A stretch of 64,000 nt of DNA from Rhodococcus ruber (GTDB lineage Bacteria > Actinomycetota > Actinomycetes > Mycobacteriales > Mycobacteriaceae), in the NCBI RefSeq assembly GCF_027270735.1, contig NZ_JAPWIJ010000014.1, forward strand, positions 45,808-109,807, read 5' to 3'. Under the pieces are notes generated by a model. It saw only the letters and a program-made list of their open reading frames with translations. It searched no databases and was not told where the DNA came from. Shown piece after piece: positions 33,992-42,710 of this stretch (position 1 is its first letter; every line of letters starts with the position of its first letter). The translations under genes and the position numbers were made by a program.

Positions 33992-34840
33992 ATGACCGAG
34001 AACTTCACCCTTACGCTCAGCTGCGGCCAGCGGCCGGGCATCGTCCGGGCCGTCAGTGCGTTCCTCTTCGACAACGACTGCGACATCGCCGAACACCAAC
34101 AGTTCGACGACTCGACGGACGGCTCGTTTTTCCTTCGCACGTCGTTCGTGGCCAGCCGCACCACCGACATCGAGAAGCTGACCGAGAGCTTCCGCGAAGT
34201 GGCCGATCGATTCGCGATGATGTACACCTTCAACGGCTGCAGTCAGCCGCGTGTGCTCGTCATGGTCTCCAAGATGGGGCACTGCCTCAACGACCTCATC
34301 TTCCGTTGGCGCTCGCAGAATCTCGGTGGAGAACTGGTGGCCGTGGTGAGCAACCACGAGGTGCTGCGGCCGATGGCCGAGGCTGCCGGGCTGCCGTTCG
34401 TCCACGTCCCCGTCACCCCGGGGACCAAGGCCGAGGCCGAGCAGCGTCTGCTCGACCTCGTCGCCGAGTACGAGGTTGATCTGGTGGTGCTGGCCCGGTA
34501 CATGCAGGTGCTCTCCGACGAGACGTGTCGAGCGTTGCACGGTAAGGCAATCAACATCCACCACTCCTTCCTGCCCGGCTTCAAGGGCGCGAAGCCCTAC
34601 CATCAGGCCTTCGACCGGGGCGTCAAGCAGGTCGGTGCGACAGCGCACTACGTCACCCCCGACCTGGACGAGGGCCCGATCATCGAGCAGCAGGTGATCC
34701 GCATCGACCACACACACGACCCGTCTCGTCTGGCCACCGTCGGACAGGACGCCGAGGCACTCGCACTCTCGCGAGCGGTCCGCTGGCACTGCGAGAATCG
34801 CGTACTGCTGCACGGCCACCGGACGGTCATCTTCAGCTGA
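33992..34840 (+). CDS. purU: Formyltetrahydrofolate deformylase
   Basis: 282 residues from ATG 33992 (CAGGAG ribosome site). Residues about 1-80 form an ACT domain (LTLSCGQRPGIVRAVSAFL), the rest a formyltransferase-like domain with NIHHSFLPGFKGAKPYHQA and the ATAHYVTPDLDEGPII segment holding the catalytic Asn/His/Asp set. It hydrolyses 10-formyl-THF to formate and free THF, so it returns folate to the two oxidases after FolD. It is the last gene of the dimethylglycine oxidase transcript and ends at a strong hairpin. Confidence 0.95.
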   Translation: MTENFTLTLSCGQRPGIVRAVSAFLFDNDCDIAEHQQFDDSTDGSFFLRTSFVASRTTDIEKLTESFREVADRFAMMYTFNGCSQPRVLVMVSKMGHCLNDLIFRWRSQNLGGELVAVVSNHEVLRPMAEAAGLPFVHVPVTPGTKAEAEQRLLDLVAEYEVDLVVLARYMQVLSDETCRALHGKAINIHHSFLPGFKGAKPYHQAFDRGVKQVGATAHYVTPDLDEGPIIEQQVIRIDHTHDPSRLATVGQDAEALALSRAVRWHCENRVLLHGHRTVIFS

Positions 34841-34850
34841 GCCGACACAC

Positions 34851-34887
34851 ACGAGGGGCCCGTACCGATTCGGTACGGGCCCCTCGT
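34851..34887. terminator. Terminator-type hairpin between purU and sdaA
   Basis: A perfect 17-bp stem (34851-34867 with 34871-34887) with an ATT loop, lying between the convergent purU and sdaA genes. The trailing sequence TGTTG is T-poor, so it may work with Rho. It can serve both strands. Confidence 0.78.
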
Positions 34888-34990
34888 TGTTGCGGTGGTC
34901 GATGGTGGGAACCTCACACCGTTTCTGCAGAGTGCGCGCTGGTTCCAGCCTCCAAGAACGGGCGCGCACCCTCCAAAAGGGCTGTGGGGT

Positions 34991-36373
34991 CTAACACTCC
35001 ACAAAACTGACCGGCACGTTGATCGCGAGACCGCCGCTGGAGGTCTCCTTGTACTTCGAGTGCATGTCTGCCCCGGTTGAGCGCATGGTCTCGATCACCT
35101 GGTCCAGGCTGACGCGATGAGTACCGTTGCCGCGCAACGCCATACGGGCTGCGTTGATCGCCTTACCGGCCGAGATGGCGTTGCGTTCGATACACGGGAT
35201 CTGCACCAGCCCACCGATGGGGTCGCACGTGAGGCCGAGGCTGTGTTCCATCGCGATCTCGGCGGCGTTCTCCACCTGTTCCGGTGTGCCTCCGAGTACC
35301 TCGGCCAGACCGGCTGCGGCCATCGATGCTGCTGAACCCACCTCGCCCTGGCAACCCACTTCGGCACCGGAGATCGACGCCATCTCCTTGTAGAGCGATC
35401 CGATTGCCCCGGCGGTGAGCAGAAAGCGCACCGTGCTGCCGTCGGGATCGGCAACCCCTGCGGCGGTGTACCGAGTGGCGTAGTGCAGTACGGCGGGGAT
35501 GATGCCGGCTGCGCCGTTGGTGGGTGCTGTGACGATTCGTCCACCGGAGGCGTTTTCCTCGTTGACCGCGAGAGCGACGAGATTGACCCAGTCCTCGGCG
35601 AATTCGCTCGAACGGTTCGGATCCTCGGCATCGAGTCTGAGGAACCAGTCCCTCGCTCGGCGTCGCACTTGCAGCGCACCCGGGAGATAGCCGTCGCGGG
35701 AGATGCCGCGAACCTCGCACTCGACCATGACGTCCCGAATGTGCAGCAGCCCATCTCGTATCTCGTCGAGCGCGCGGCGCTCGAGCTCGACCTCGGTCAT
35801 GACGTCGCTGATGCTGCAGCCTCGCCGTTCACAGATCTGGAGCAGCTCCTTGGCCGACGCGAACCCGTTCGCGGAGGCGAGTGGCGCGACGGCCTCGACG
35901 CTTTCGGCCTCGGTCACCACGAAGCCGCCACCGACCGAAAAGTAGGTCTCGGTGTGCAGTTCGGTCGAATCCGATGCGCGGGCAGTCAGTTTCATACCGT
36001 TGGGGTGGAACGGCAAGACCGTCAGCGGGCGCAGCACGATGTCGTCCACGGCAAGGTCGATCTCGCGAGCACCGCCGAACAGAATGCGCCCGGTGGCCGC
36101 CATCGATGCTTGCCGCTGTTCCATCAACTCGGTGGAAATGGTTTCGGGCAGTAGCCCTTCCAATCCGAGCAGCACCGCGGTCATGGTGCCGTGTCCCGCT
36201 CCGGTCGCGGCCAGCGAGCCGTACAGGTCCACGGCCACCTCACGAACGTCTTCGAAGGCGGACATGGTGCGCAGATCGTCGACGAACCGAGCAGCCGCCC
36301 GCATCGGACCGACCGTGTGCGAACTCGAGGGTCCGACTCCGACGGAGAAGAGGTCGAACACGCTGATCGTCAT
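34991..36373 (-). CDS. sdaA: L-serine ammonia-lyase, iron-sulfur type
   Basis: 460 residues. The N-terminal regulatory domain starts with SVFDLFSVGVGPSSSHTVGPMRAA, quoted in part GVGPSSSHTVGPM; the catalytic domain has APTNGAAGIIPAVL, and cysteines in GCQGEVGSA, LTCDPIGG and QIPCIERN ligate the 4Fe-4S cluster. It converts serine to pyruvate and ammonia in the cytoplasm. As the last gene of the glyA-sox unit it finishes the route from sarcosine to central metabolism. Its ATG at 36373 overlaps the stop of the GcvH-like gene (ATGA). Confidence 0.95.
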   Translation of the reverse strand: MTISVFDLFSVGVGPSSSHTVGPMRAAARFVDDLRTMSAFEDVREVAVDLYGSLAATGAGHGTMTAVLLGLEGLLPETISTELMEQRQASMAATGRILFGGAREIDLAVDDIVLRPLTVLPFHPNGMKLTARASDSTELHTETYFSVGGGFVVTEAESVEAVAPLASANGFASAKELLQICERRGCSISDVMTEVELERRALDEIRDGLLHIRDVMVECEVRGISRDGYLPGALQVRRRARDWFLRLDAEDPNRSSEFAEDWVNLVALAVNEENASGGRIVTAPTNGAAGIIPAVLHYATRYTAAGVADPDGSTVRFLLTAGAIGSLYKEMASISGAEVGCQGEVGSAASMAAAGLAEVLGGTPEQVENAAEIAMEHSLGLTCDPIGGLVQIPCIERNAISAGKAINAARMALRGNGTHRVSLDQVIETMRSTGADMHSKYKETSSGGLAINVPVSFVEC

Positions 36374-36780
36374 GAGTCCACCCGAACTGCGTCGGTGGGC
36401 TCGCGCACGGTGAGGTCGTCGAACGACGAGGCAGCAGGAGTCAGGACGGCGAACAGCCAGCCGGCACCGAGTGGATCGGCCGCGATGAGCGACGGATCAT
36501 CGCGCACAGCAGGATTGACGATCGTGACCATGCCGTTGGCGGGGGCGTACACCGTAACCGAGCCGGCGGAGGTGTGGATGGTGCCGCACGCATCACCGGC
36601 GGTGAGCACGGTACGAACTGCAGGCAGGTCGACGCCGGCAATGTCGGCAGCGTCGCCCAGAGCTTCCGGTGTCACGCCCACGCGGCTCGGAGTCTGTGCG
36701 GGTGAACCGAACGGGTCGACGGCCATCCAGCCGTGATCGGCGCTGAAGAGCCGGCGGGCGGAGGAGAGGGATGCGGTCAT
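36370..36780 (-). CDS. Degenerate GcvH-like protein without a lipoyl lysine
   Basis: 136 residues that follow the glycine cleavage H-protein fold: an ADHGWMAVD start (compare HEW in GcvH), then GDACGTIHTSAGSVTVYAPANGMVTIVN, cited in parts as CGTIHTSAGSVTV and YAPANGMVTIVN, and DPLGAGWLFAVL near the C-terminus. Aligned on YAP-x-x-G and GWL, the lipoyl-lysine position is A72, and there is no lysine anywhere in the protein, so lipoylation is impossible. No gcvP is present in the window. Starts and stops overlap both neighbours (ATGA), so it is made in step with FolP-like and SdaA proteins. A folate-channelling, scaffold or regulatory role is possible but unproven. Confidence 0.72.
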   Translation of the reverse strand: MTASLSSARRLFSADHGWMAVDPFGSPAQTPSRVGVTPEALGDAADIAGVDLPAVRTVLTAGDACGTIHTSAGSVTVYAPANGMVTIVNPAVRDDPSLIAADPLGAGWLFAVLTPAASSFDDLTVREPTDAVRVDS

Positions 36781-37703
36781 GAGGTGGCCTCGGCATTCAT
36801 CATGGGTTGATCGAAGGACGACTGAGATACGTCGAGTGAACGCAGTGCCCGCATCACGGCCAGTGCGTCGATGGTGGCGGCGACGTCATGGACCCGGAGG
36901 AGTGACGCCCCGTTCTGGGCCGCGATGATCGCGGCGGTGAGTGATCCGGCGAGCCGGTCGTCGACCTCTCTGCCGGTGATGGCACCGATCATTCCCTTAC
37001 GGGACATACCCGCCATGATCGGCCGTCCGGCCGAGGTGAGAGCTCGAAGGCCCTGGAGCAGATGCAGATTGTGCTCGAGAGTCTTGCCGAATCCGAACCC
37101 CGGATCCACCAGAATGCGGTATGCCGGTATCCCGGCCCGAATGCATTCGGCGGCTCGGTCTTCGAGAAACTCGCACACCTCCGCGGTGACGTCGACGTAG
37201 CGAGGGGAATGCTGCATCGTCGACGGCTCGCCTTGCATATGCGTCAGGCACACCGCGGCGCGCAGCTCGGCTGCTGCGGCGAGTGCACCGGGAAGGCGAA
37301 GGGCACGAACGTCGTTGATGACGCTCGCCCCAGCGCGTACCGCTTCCCGCATCACCTCGGGGCGTGAGGTATCGACCGACAACGGTGTCGAGGTACGCCT
37401 GGACAGTGCGTCGATCACCGGTACGACTCGGGCGATCTCCTCGTCGACGGTGGGTGGGGTTGCGCCGGGCCGGGTCGACTCACCGCCGATGTCGAGCAGC
37501 TCGGCTCCGTCGTCGACCATCGACAGTGCATGTGCCACAGCGCGATCCGAGTCCAGAAACAGCCCTCCATCGGAGAACGAGTCCGGGGTGACGTTGACGA
37601 TTCCGCACACGACGGGATGGGAGGTGGTCAGCCGGGTCAGCAGTCGATCGCGGGCATCGGCTGCCCGTGTTGCCGTGGAGACGGTCGTGAGCACTGCGGT
37701 CAC
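36777..37703 (-). CDS. folP: Dihydropteroate synthase paralogue inside the sox operon
   Basis: 308 residues from GTG 37703. All DHPS motifs are present: GIVNVTPDSFSDGG at 34-47, DIGGESTRPGA at 71-81, DPGFGFGKT, the SRKGMIG loop and RVHDV near the end. The enzyme condenses p-aminobenzoate with the pterin pyrophosphate. Its location between soxG and the GcvH-like gene, with 30-bp and ATGA spacing, is unusual for a housekeeping folP, which normally sits with folB and folK. It may raise the folate pool when one-carbon flux through the sox pathway is high. Confidence 0.9.
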   Translation of the reverse strand: MTAVLTTVSTATRAADARDRLLTRLTTSHPVVCGIVNVTPDSFSDGGLFLDSDRAVAHALSMVDDGAELLDIGGESTRPGATPPTVDEEIARVVPVIDALSRRTSTPLSVDTSRPEVMREAVRAGASVINDVRALRLPGALAAAAELRAAVCLTHMQGEPSTMQHSPRYVDVTAEVCEFLEDRAAECIRAGIPAYRILVDPGFGFGKTLEHNLHLLQGLRALTSAGRPIMAGMSRKGMIGAITGREVDDRLAGSLTAAIIAAQNGASLLRVHDVAATIDALAVMRALRSLDVSQSSFDQPMMNAEATS

Positions 37704-37733
37704 CTGTTCTCTTGTGCAAGTCCAACGGGACGT

Positions 37734-38312
37734 TCAGACGTCGGTGTATTCCTCGGCCGCGTCGGTCAACCAGGCTGTCAGATAGCGTGCGAACGACGAG
37801 CGCACGAGGATGCGGTAGTCGGTTCCCTCATCGTCGCAGGCGATGAGGATCATGCCTGCCATCGCCAGCATCGTCTGTGCCGTCGACCCTGCCGGGAAGA
37901 CGCTTGGGTGCAGGTCGATCGAACATCCCTTCGCCAACACATCGCGCGCCCGGGAACCACTCAGCCGCAGACTGGTTCGTTGTGCGGACACGTCTGTTGC
38001 CGCGCCTCGGTGTGCGCGGACAGCCGAGCCGAGTCGGTGTTCGAGGTCGACCGGATCGAGGCCGGCTCCGATCACCAGCCACTCCGCGGGGCCGAGCCAG
38101 ATCGCGGTGGTGTTCGTGCCCTCGGCGACGCGGCCGGGTCCGGGGAGCTCGGTGCCGAGCTCGGTCGAGGCCGCGGCACCGCCGGGTCCGCTCGGGTCGA
38201 CCCACAAGTCTATCCCGGCGAGGAACGGCTCCTCCACGATATGAACGACAGGCGTATTCGGCAGAACTGTTTCTGCGAGTGGGCTTCTGGCGGCGAGTCG
38301 GTCAGCCATCAC
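37734..38312 (-). CDS. soxG: Sarcosine oxidase gamma subunit
   Basis: 192 residues, recognised by RSPLAE at the start, the AIWLGPAEWLV segment and the DVSAQRTSLRLSGSRARDVLAKGCSIDLHP segment (cited in part as GSRARDVLAKGCSIDLHP), which are typical of SoxG. It is a small structural subunit of the heterotetrameric enzyme. The start overlaps the end of soxA by 8 to 11 bp, and the folP paralogue follows after 30 bp. Confidence 0.92.
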   Translation of the reverse strand: MMADRLAARSPLAETVLPNTPVVHIVEEPFLAGIDLWVDPSGPGGAAASTELGTELPGPGRVAEGTNTTAIWLGPAEWLVIGAGLDPVDLEHRLGSAVRAHRGAATDVSAQRTSLRLSGSRARDVLAKGCSIDLHPSVFPAGSTAQTMLAMAGMILIACDDEGTDYRILVRSSFARYLTAWLTDAAEEYTDV

Positions 38313-41145
38313 GGCGGTTACCTTCCGGGTCGACGAGTACGGAGCCGGTGACTTCCACGGCGATCAGTGTGTCGCCCACCGGGACGTGCAGGATGTCGCC
38401 GAGTCGGTCACGCCCGGCCTCGAGCAGAGCCAACCCGAACGGACGGCCCAATTCTGCGCTGGCGTAACTCGACGTGACGTGGCCGAGCATCGGTACCGGC
38501 AGTTCGGGGAGGACGCCGCTCTCGGAGTGCTCGATGATCTGCGAGCCCTCCGGTAGGACGGTCTCCCGATCGACCGGGAGGAGCCCGACGAATTGCTTGC
38601 GCAACGGGTTTCGGTTCTCGGCACGGTCGAACGACCGCTTTCCGATGAAGTCCAGCTTCTTCTTCGATACCGCCCAGCTCATGCCGAGATCCTGCGGTGT
38701 GACGGTGCCATCGGTGTCCTGGCCGACGATCGGGTAGCCCTTTTCGGCCCGAAGCACGTGCATGGTCTCGGTGCCGTACGGGGTGATGTGGTACTTCTCG
38801 CCCGCGTCGATCAGGCGCGACCACAGTGCGTGGGCGTGCCAGGAATCGATGTTCACCTCGAACGCGAGCTCACCGGAGAAGCTGATGCGTGCCACGCGTA
38901 CCGGCACACCGTCGATCGAGGCGTCTCGCCAGGCCATGAACGGGAACGCCTCGTTGGACACGTCGAGTTCGGGAAAGATCTCGCCGACGAGGTCGCGGGA
39001 GCGCGGCCCGACGACGGGGAACGTGGCCCACTGCTCGGTGACCGACGTCAGCCGAACCGCGAGGTGCGGCCACTCGGTCTGCAGCCATTCCTCCATCCAG
39101 TCGAGCATTCCTGCTGCGCCGCCCGTGGTGGTGAACACCTGGAATCGGTCGTCCGCCAGACGCATCACGGTGCCGTCGTCGATCACCATGCCGTCGGTAC
39201 CGCACATCACGCCGTACCGAACCATGCCGACCTTCAAGTTGCTCATCATGTTCGTGTAGAACATGTCCAGCACCACACCCGCATCGGGGCCCTGCACGTC
39301 GATCTTGCCGAGGGTCGAGCCGTCGAGCATGCCGACTCCCGCACGCACCGCTGCACATTCGCGGAGCACGGCGTCGTGCATCTCCTCGCCAGGAAGTGGG
39401 TAGTAGCGGGGCCTCTTCCACTGTCCGACGTCCTCGAAGACCGCGCCGCGTGCGACGTGCCAATCATGGACTGCAGTAACGCGTTCCGGGTCGAACGCCA
39501 TACCGCGATTGCGTCCGGCCAACGCCGCAAAGGCAACCGGGGTGTACGGCGGTCGGAACGTGGTGGTGCCCAGGTTCTCCACAGGCTTGTCGAGCAGTTC
39601 CGCGACGATGCCCGAGGACACCACACCGGAGGTCTTGCCCTGGTCGTGCGCGGTGCCGATCGTGGTGTAGCGCTTGATGTGTTCCATGGAGGACATGCCC
39701 GCACCGACCGCACGGACCAGATCGGCCACGGTCGCGTCGCGCTGCACGTCGACGAACTGGCTGTCGGCACCTGCGTCGTCGCGCACCCGCCACAGCACCA
39801 GGGACTCGCTGCTGGGCACGGAATCGACTACAGGAAGCGAGGTTTCGGGCGCATCGAAGCTGAGACGGGTCAGCGCAGCTGTCGCGGCCGAGCCACCGGC
39901 GCGTAGACATCCGGCCAGGTCGAAGATCCCCGATGCCGCCCCGGCGACACTGATGCCCTCGACGTCGTCCGCGGGCACGAATGCGCCGAGTTCGCCGTCG
40001 TAGCGCAGCTTTCCGCGGGCCTGACTGAACAGGTGCACCGCAGGGTTCCAGCCACCGCTGACGAGCAGTACGTCGCAACCGAGAGTGTCGGTGGAACCGT
40101 CGGCACCGGTCACCAGTGCATGGGTGACGCGGGTGTCGCCGCGGGTGCCGGACACGACGCTCCCGGTGCGCACCTCGATGCCGCGCGCGCGGCACAGGCC
40201 GAGCCAGTACTCGGGTGCCGCGGCGCGGGCATCAACGATGCTCGTGATGCGGACACCGGCGTCGTGCAGATCGACGGCGGCCTTGTACGCGCTGTCGTTG
40301 GTGGTGAAGACGACAGCCTCGGTTCCCACCGTCACGCCGTAGCGATGCAGGAACGTCCGTGCGCTGTGCGCCAACATGATTCCGGGGCGATCGTTGTCGG
40401 TGAACACGACGGGACGTTCGTGAGCGCCGGTGGCCACCAGGATGTGCCGCGATCGAATACGCCAGACTCGCTGACGGCTCAGTGCTGCAGGCGCTTCGAG
40501 ACCTAGGTGATCAGTCCGCCGCTCGAGCGCGAGGACGAAGCCGTCGTCGTAGGAACCGAACGCGGTGGTGCGGCGCAGCATCGTCACGTCGGGGAAGGTC
40601 GACAACTCGGTCACCGCGTCGGCCACCCAGTCGAGTGCCGGCCGCCCGTCGATGACGTCGTCCGAGCCCAGTAGCGAGCCGCCGAACTCGCACTGATCGT
40701 CGACGACGACCACACGAGCGCCGCTGCGGGCAGCGACCAATGCGGCCGTCAGACCGGCCGGGCCTGCGCCGACGACCAACAGGTCGGCGTGGGCGTGCAT
40801 GGCGTCGTACTTGGCGGAGTCGGAGATCTCGGCGAGACGCCCCTGCCCGGGAATGCCGCGGGCGACCAGGCCGTCGTACAGCTCGATCGTGGTGGCGAGC
40901 AGCATGGGCTCGGGGAACGGCTCCTCGATCTGTACGAGTCCGCCGGTGTCCTCGGCCCATGCTGCGGTGAATCCACGGGGCCTGCCGAGCTTGATGCTGG
41001 TGGTGACCTGATGAATACCGTTGGCGAGCAACGCAGATGCCAGCGTGTCGCCCGGGTGGCCCTGCAGGGCCGAGCCGCCGAATGTGAATTCGAGGGTGCT
41101 CGTGCGGTCGATGCGGCCGCCGGATGCGGTGCGGAATGCGGTCAT
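38302..41145 (-). CDS. soxA: Sarcosine oxidase alpha subunit
   Basis: 947 residues from ATG 41145, overlapping the soxD stop (ATGA). The N-terminal 100 residues form the 2Fe-2S-ferredoxin-like SoxA domain (SALQGHPGDTLASALLANG). The NAD-binding motif GAGPAGL is at 126-132, and the last 380 residues are a GcvT-type tetrahydrofolate domain (ISFSGELAFEVN, RAEKGYPIVGQDTDGT). It accepts the methylene group from sarcosine on THF, giving 5,10-methylene-THF. The much longer frame to 42018 is an artefact of GC-rich third positions. Confidence 0.95.
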   Translation of the reverse strand: MTAFRTASGGRIDRTSTLEFTFGGSALQGHPGDTLASALLANGIHQVTTSIKLGRPRGFTAAWAEDTGGLVQIEEPFPEPMLLATTIELYDGLVARGIPGQGRLAEISDSAKYDAMHAHADLLVVGAGPAGLTAALVAARSGARVVVVDDQCEFGGSLLGSDDVIDGRPALDWVADAVTELSTFPDVTMLRRTTAFGSYDDGFVLALERRTDHLGLEAPAALSRQRVWRIRSRHILVATGAHERPVVFTDNDRPGIMLAHSARTFLHRYGVTVGTEAVVFTTNDSAYKAAVDLHDAGVRITSIVDARAAAPEYWLGLCRARGIEVRTGSVVSGTRGDTRVTHALVTGADGSTDTLGCDVLLVSGGWNPAVHLFSQARGKLRYDGELGAFVPADDVEGISVAGAASGIFDLAGCLRAGGSAATAALTRLSFDAPETSLPVVDSVPSSESLVLWRVRDDAGADSQFVDVQRDATVADLVRAVGAGMSSMEHIKRYTTIGTAHDQGKTSGVVSSGIVAELLDKPVENLGTTTFRPPYTPVAFAALAGRNRGMAFDPERVTAVHDWHVARGAVFEDVGQWKRPRYYPLPGEEMHDAVLRECAAVRAGVGMLDGSTLGKIDVQGPDAGVVLDMFYTNMMSNLKVGMVRYGVMCGTDGMVIDDGTVMRLADDRFQVFTTTGGAAGMLDWMEEWLQTEWPHLAVRLTSVTEQWATFPVVGPRSRDLVGEIFPELDVSNEAFPFMAWRDASIDGVPVRVARISFSGELAFEVNIDSWHAHALWSRLIDAGEKYHITPYGTETMHVLRAEKGYPIVGQDTDGTVTPQDLGMSWAVSKKKLDFIGKRSFDRAENRNPLRKQFVGLLPVDRETVLPEGSQIIEHSESGVLPELPVPMLGHVTSSYASAELGRPFGLALLEAGRDRLGDILHVPVGDTLIAVEVTGSVLVDPEGNRRDG

Positions 41146-41420
41146 GGGTTCACCGGCTTCGGGTCGTCGAGGCGATAGACACTGTGGATTCGGTAGGTGG
41201 CGGTGTCTCGTACGGCGTTGAACCAACGCCTGCAGCCCGCGCTGTGACTCCACCGTTCTGCGAAGAGCCCCTTGGGGTTGTCGCGGAAGAACACGAAGTG
41301 CGCCCACTGTTCGTCGGTCAGGGCCGAGGGATCCTCGGGATAGGCGATGTGCGCCTGGCCGCCGTAGTGGAACTCGGTCTCTTCTCGACTCCCGCACCAC
41401 GGGCATTCGATCAATTGCAT
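41142..41420 (-). CDS. soxD: Sarcosine oxidase delta subunit
   Basis: 92 residues from ATG 41420 (GGAG 5 nt upstream). It has the zinc-binding CPWCG near the N-terminus (C6, C9), then FHYGGQAH, WAHFVFFRDNPKG and the WSHSAGCRRWFNAVRDT motif that holds the remaining zinc ligands. It stabilises the alpha-beta-gamma-delta complex. The gap to soxB is 51 bp, and the stop overlaps the soxA start. Confidence 0.95.
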   Translation of the reverse strand: MQLIECPWCGSREETEFHYGGQAHIAYPEDPSALTDEQWAHFVFFRDNPKGLFAERWSHSAGCRRWFNAVRDTATYRIHSVYRLDDPKPVNP

Positions 41421-41471
41421 TGCCACTCCAAGATGTCTCGTTCGGGTGCTGCGTGTGTCGGGGCGGAGAAA

Positions 41472-42710
41472 CTAGTGAGCGACGCCTGCGGCACCGTGCT
41501 CGTCTACCAGTGCGCCGGTGACGAATCGGTCCAGACTGAACGGTGCGATGTACTCGTGCACCTCGTCGTTGGCGATGGTGTCGGCCAGGCACCAGCCGGC
41601 ACCGGGAGTCGCCTTGAATCCGCCTGTACCCCAACCACAATTGAGGAAAACGTTGTCGAACGGCGTGCGCCCGACGATGGGGGAGGCGTCGGGGCAGACG
41701 TCCACGATGCCGGCCCAGGTGCGCAGCAGATGCGCGCGAGCGAAGACGGGGAACAACTCGACCGCAGCGGCCATCTGACGTTCGATGATGTGGAACGCCC
41801 CGCGCTGGCCGTAACCGTTGTAGGAGTCGACGCCTGCGCCCATCACCAGTTCGCCCTTGTGTGCCTGGGAGACGTACACGTGCACGGCATTCGACATGAC
41901 CACCGTGGGATGCACCGGCTCGAGCAACTCCGAGACCAGGGCCTGCAGTGGGTGACTCTGCAGCGGGGTCTTGATGCCGAGCATGTCCGTCAACGTCGAG
42001 GTGTGCCCGGCCGCGCACAGAGCGACCTGGCCGGTGGCGATGTCGCCGCGTGTGGTCTTGACCCCGGTGACGCGATTGCCGTCGGTGGTGAAACCGGTGA
42101 CCTCACAGTTCTGGATGATGTCGATGCCGGCCGCGTCGGCGCGTCGGGCAAATCCCCAGGCGACGTAGTCGTGCTTGGCGATGCCGGCGCGCGGCTGGTA
42201 CGTCGCCCCGAGTACCGGGTAGCGAATGTCACTGGAGATATTGACGATCGGGCACAGCTTCTTGACCTCGTCAGGATCGACCCACTGAGCGTCGATGCCG
42301 TTGAGCCGGTTGGCCTCGACGCGTCGCACGCTGTCGCGCACGTCCTGCAGGCTGTGTGCGAGGTTGAGGACTCCGCGCTGGCTGAACAGGATGGGGTAGT
42401 CGAGGTCGTCGGCCAGTCCCTCCCAGAGCTTGAGCGAGTGCTCGTAGATGCGGGCGCTCTCGTCCCACAGGTAGTTCGAGCGGATCAGGGTGGTGTTGCG
42501 CGCCATGTTTCCGCCCGCGAGCCACCCCTTCTCCAACACAGCAACATTGGTGATGCCGTGGTTCTTGGCGAGGTAATGCGCGGTGGCCAGGCCGTGCCCG
42601 CCGCCGCCGATGATCACCACGTCGTACGACTTCTTCGGCTCGGGGTTACGCCACAGGAAGTCCGGGTGATCGGGCAGATGTGCGCCCGGTGGGGTTGAGG
42701 GGGCGGTCAT
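41472..42710 (-). CDS. soxB: Sarcosine oxidase beta subunit
   Basis: 412 residues from ATG 42710, overlapping the glyA stop (ATGA). FAD motif VVIIGGGGHGLATAHYLA at about 31-48. H180 in the AKHDYVAWGF segment matches the covalent FMN histidine of Corynebacterium SoxB. VDVCPDASPIVGRTP and GWGTGGFKATPGAG follow in the usual order. It oxidises sarcosine to glycine and formaldehyde-level carbon with O2. Confidence 0.95.
   Translation of the reverse strand: MTAPSTPPGAHLPDHPDFLWRNPEPKKSYDVVIIGGGGHGLATAHYLAKNHGITNVAVLEKGWLAGGNMARNTTLIRSNYLWDESARIYEHSLKLWEGLADDLDYPILFSQRGVLNLAHSLQDVRDSVRRVEANRLNGIDAQWVDPDEVKKLCPIVNISSDIRYPVLGATYQPRAGIAKHDYVAWGFARRADAAGIDIIQNCEVTGFTTDGNRVTGVKTTRGDIATGQVALCAAGHTSTLTDMLGIKTPLQSHPLQALVSELLEPVHPTVVMSNAVHVYVSQAHKGELVMGAGVDSYNGYGQRGAFHIIERQMAAAVELFPVFARAHLLRTWAGIVDVCPDASPIVGRTPFDNVFLNCGWGTGGFKATPGAGWCLADTIANDEVHEYIAPFSLDRFVTGALVDEHGAAGVAH

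Noticed and set aside
31507..34233. Long open frame of 908 codons on the minus strand opposite dimethylglycine oxidase
   Set aside because: GC-rich third positions of the real gene produce open antisense frames; it has no ribosome site and no recognisable domain, and the plus-strand protein is unmistakable.
41146..42018. N-terminal extension of soxA up to 42018
   Set aside because: It overlaps soxD and soxB, is arginine-rich low-complexity sequence and lacks SoxA homology; the ATG at 41145 overlaps the soxD stop.
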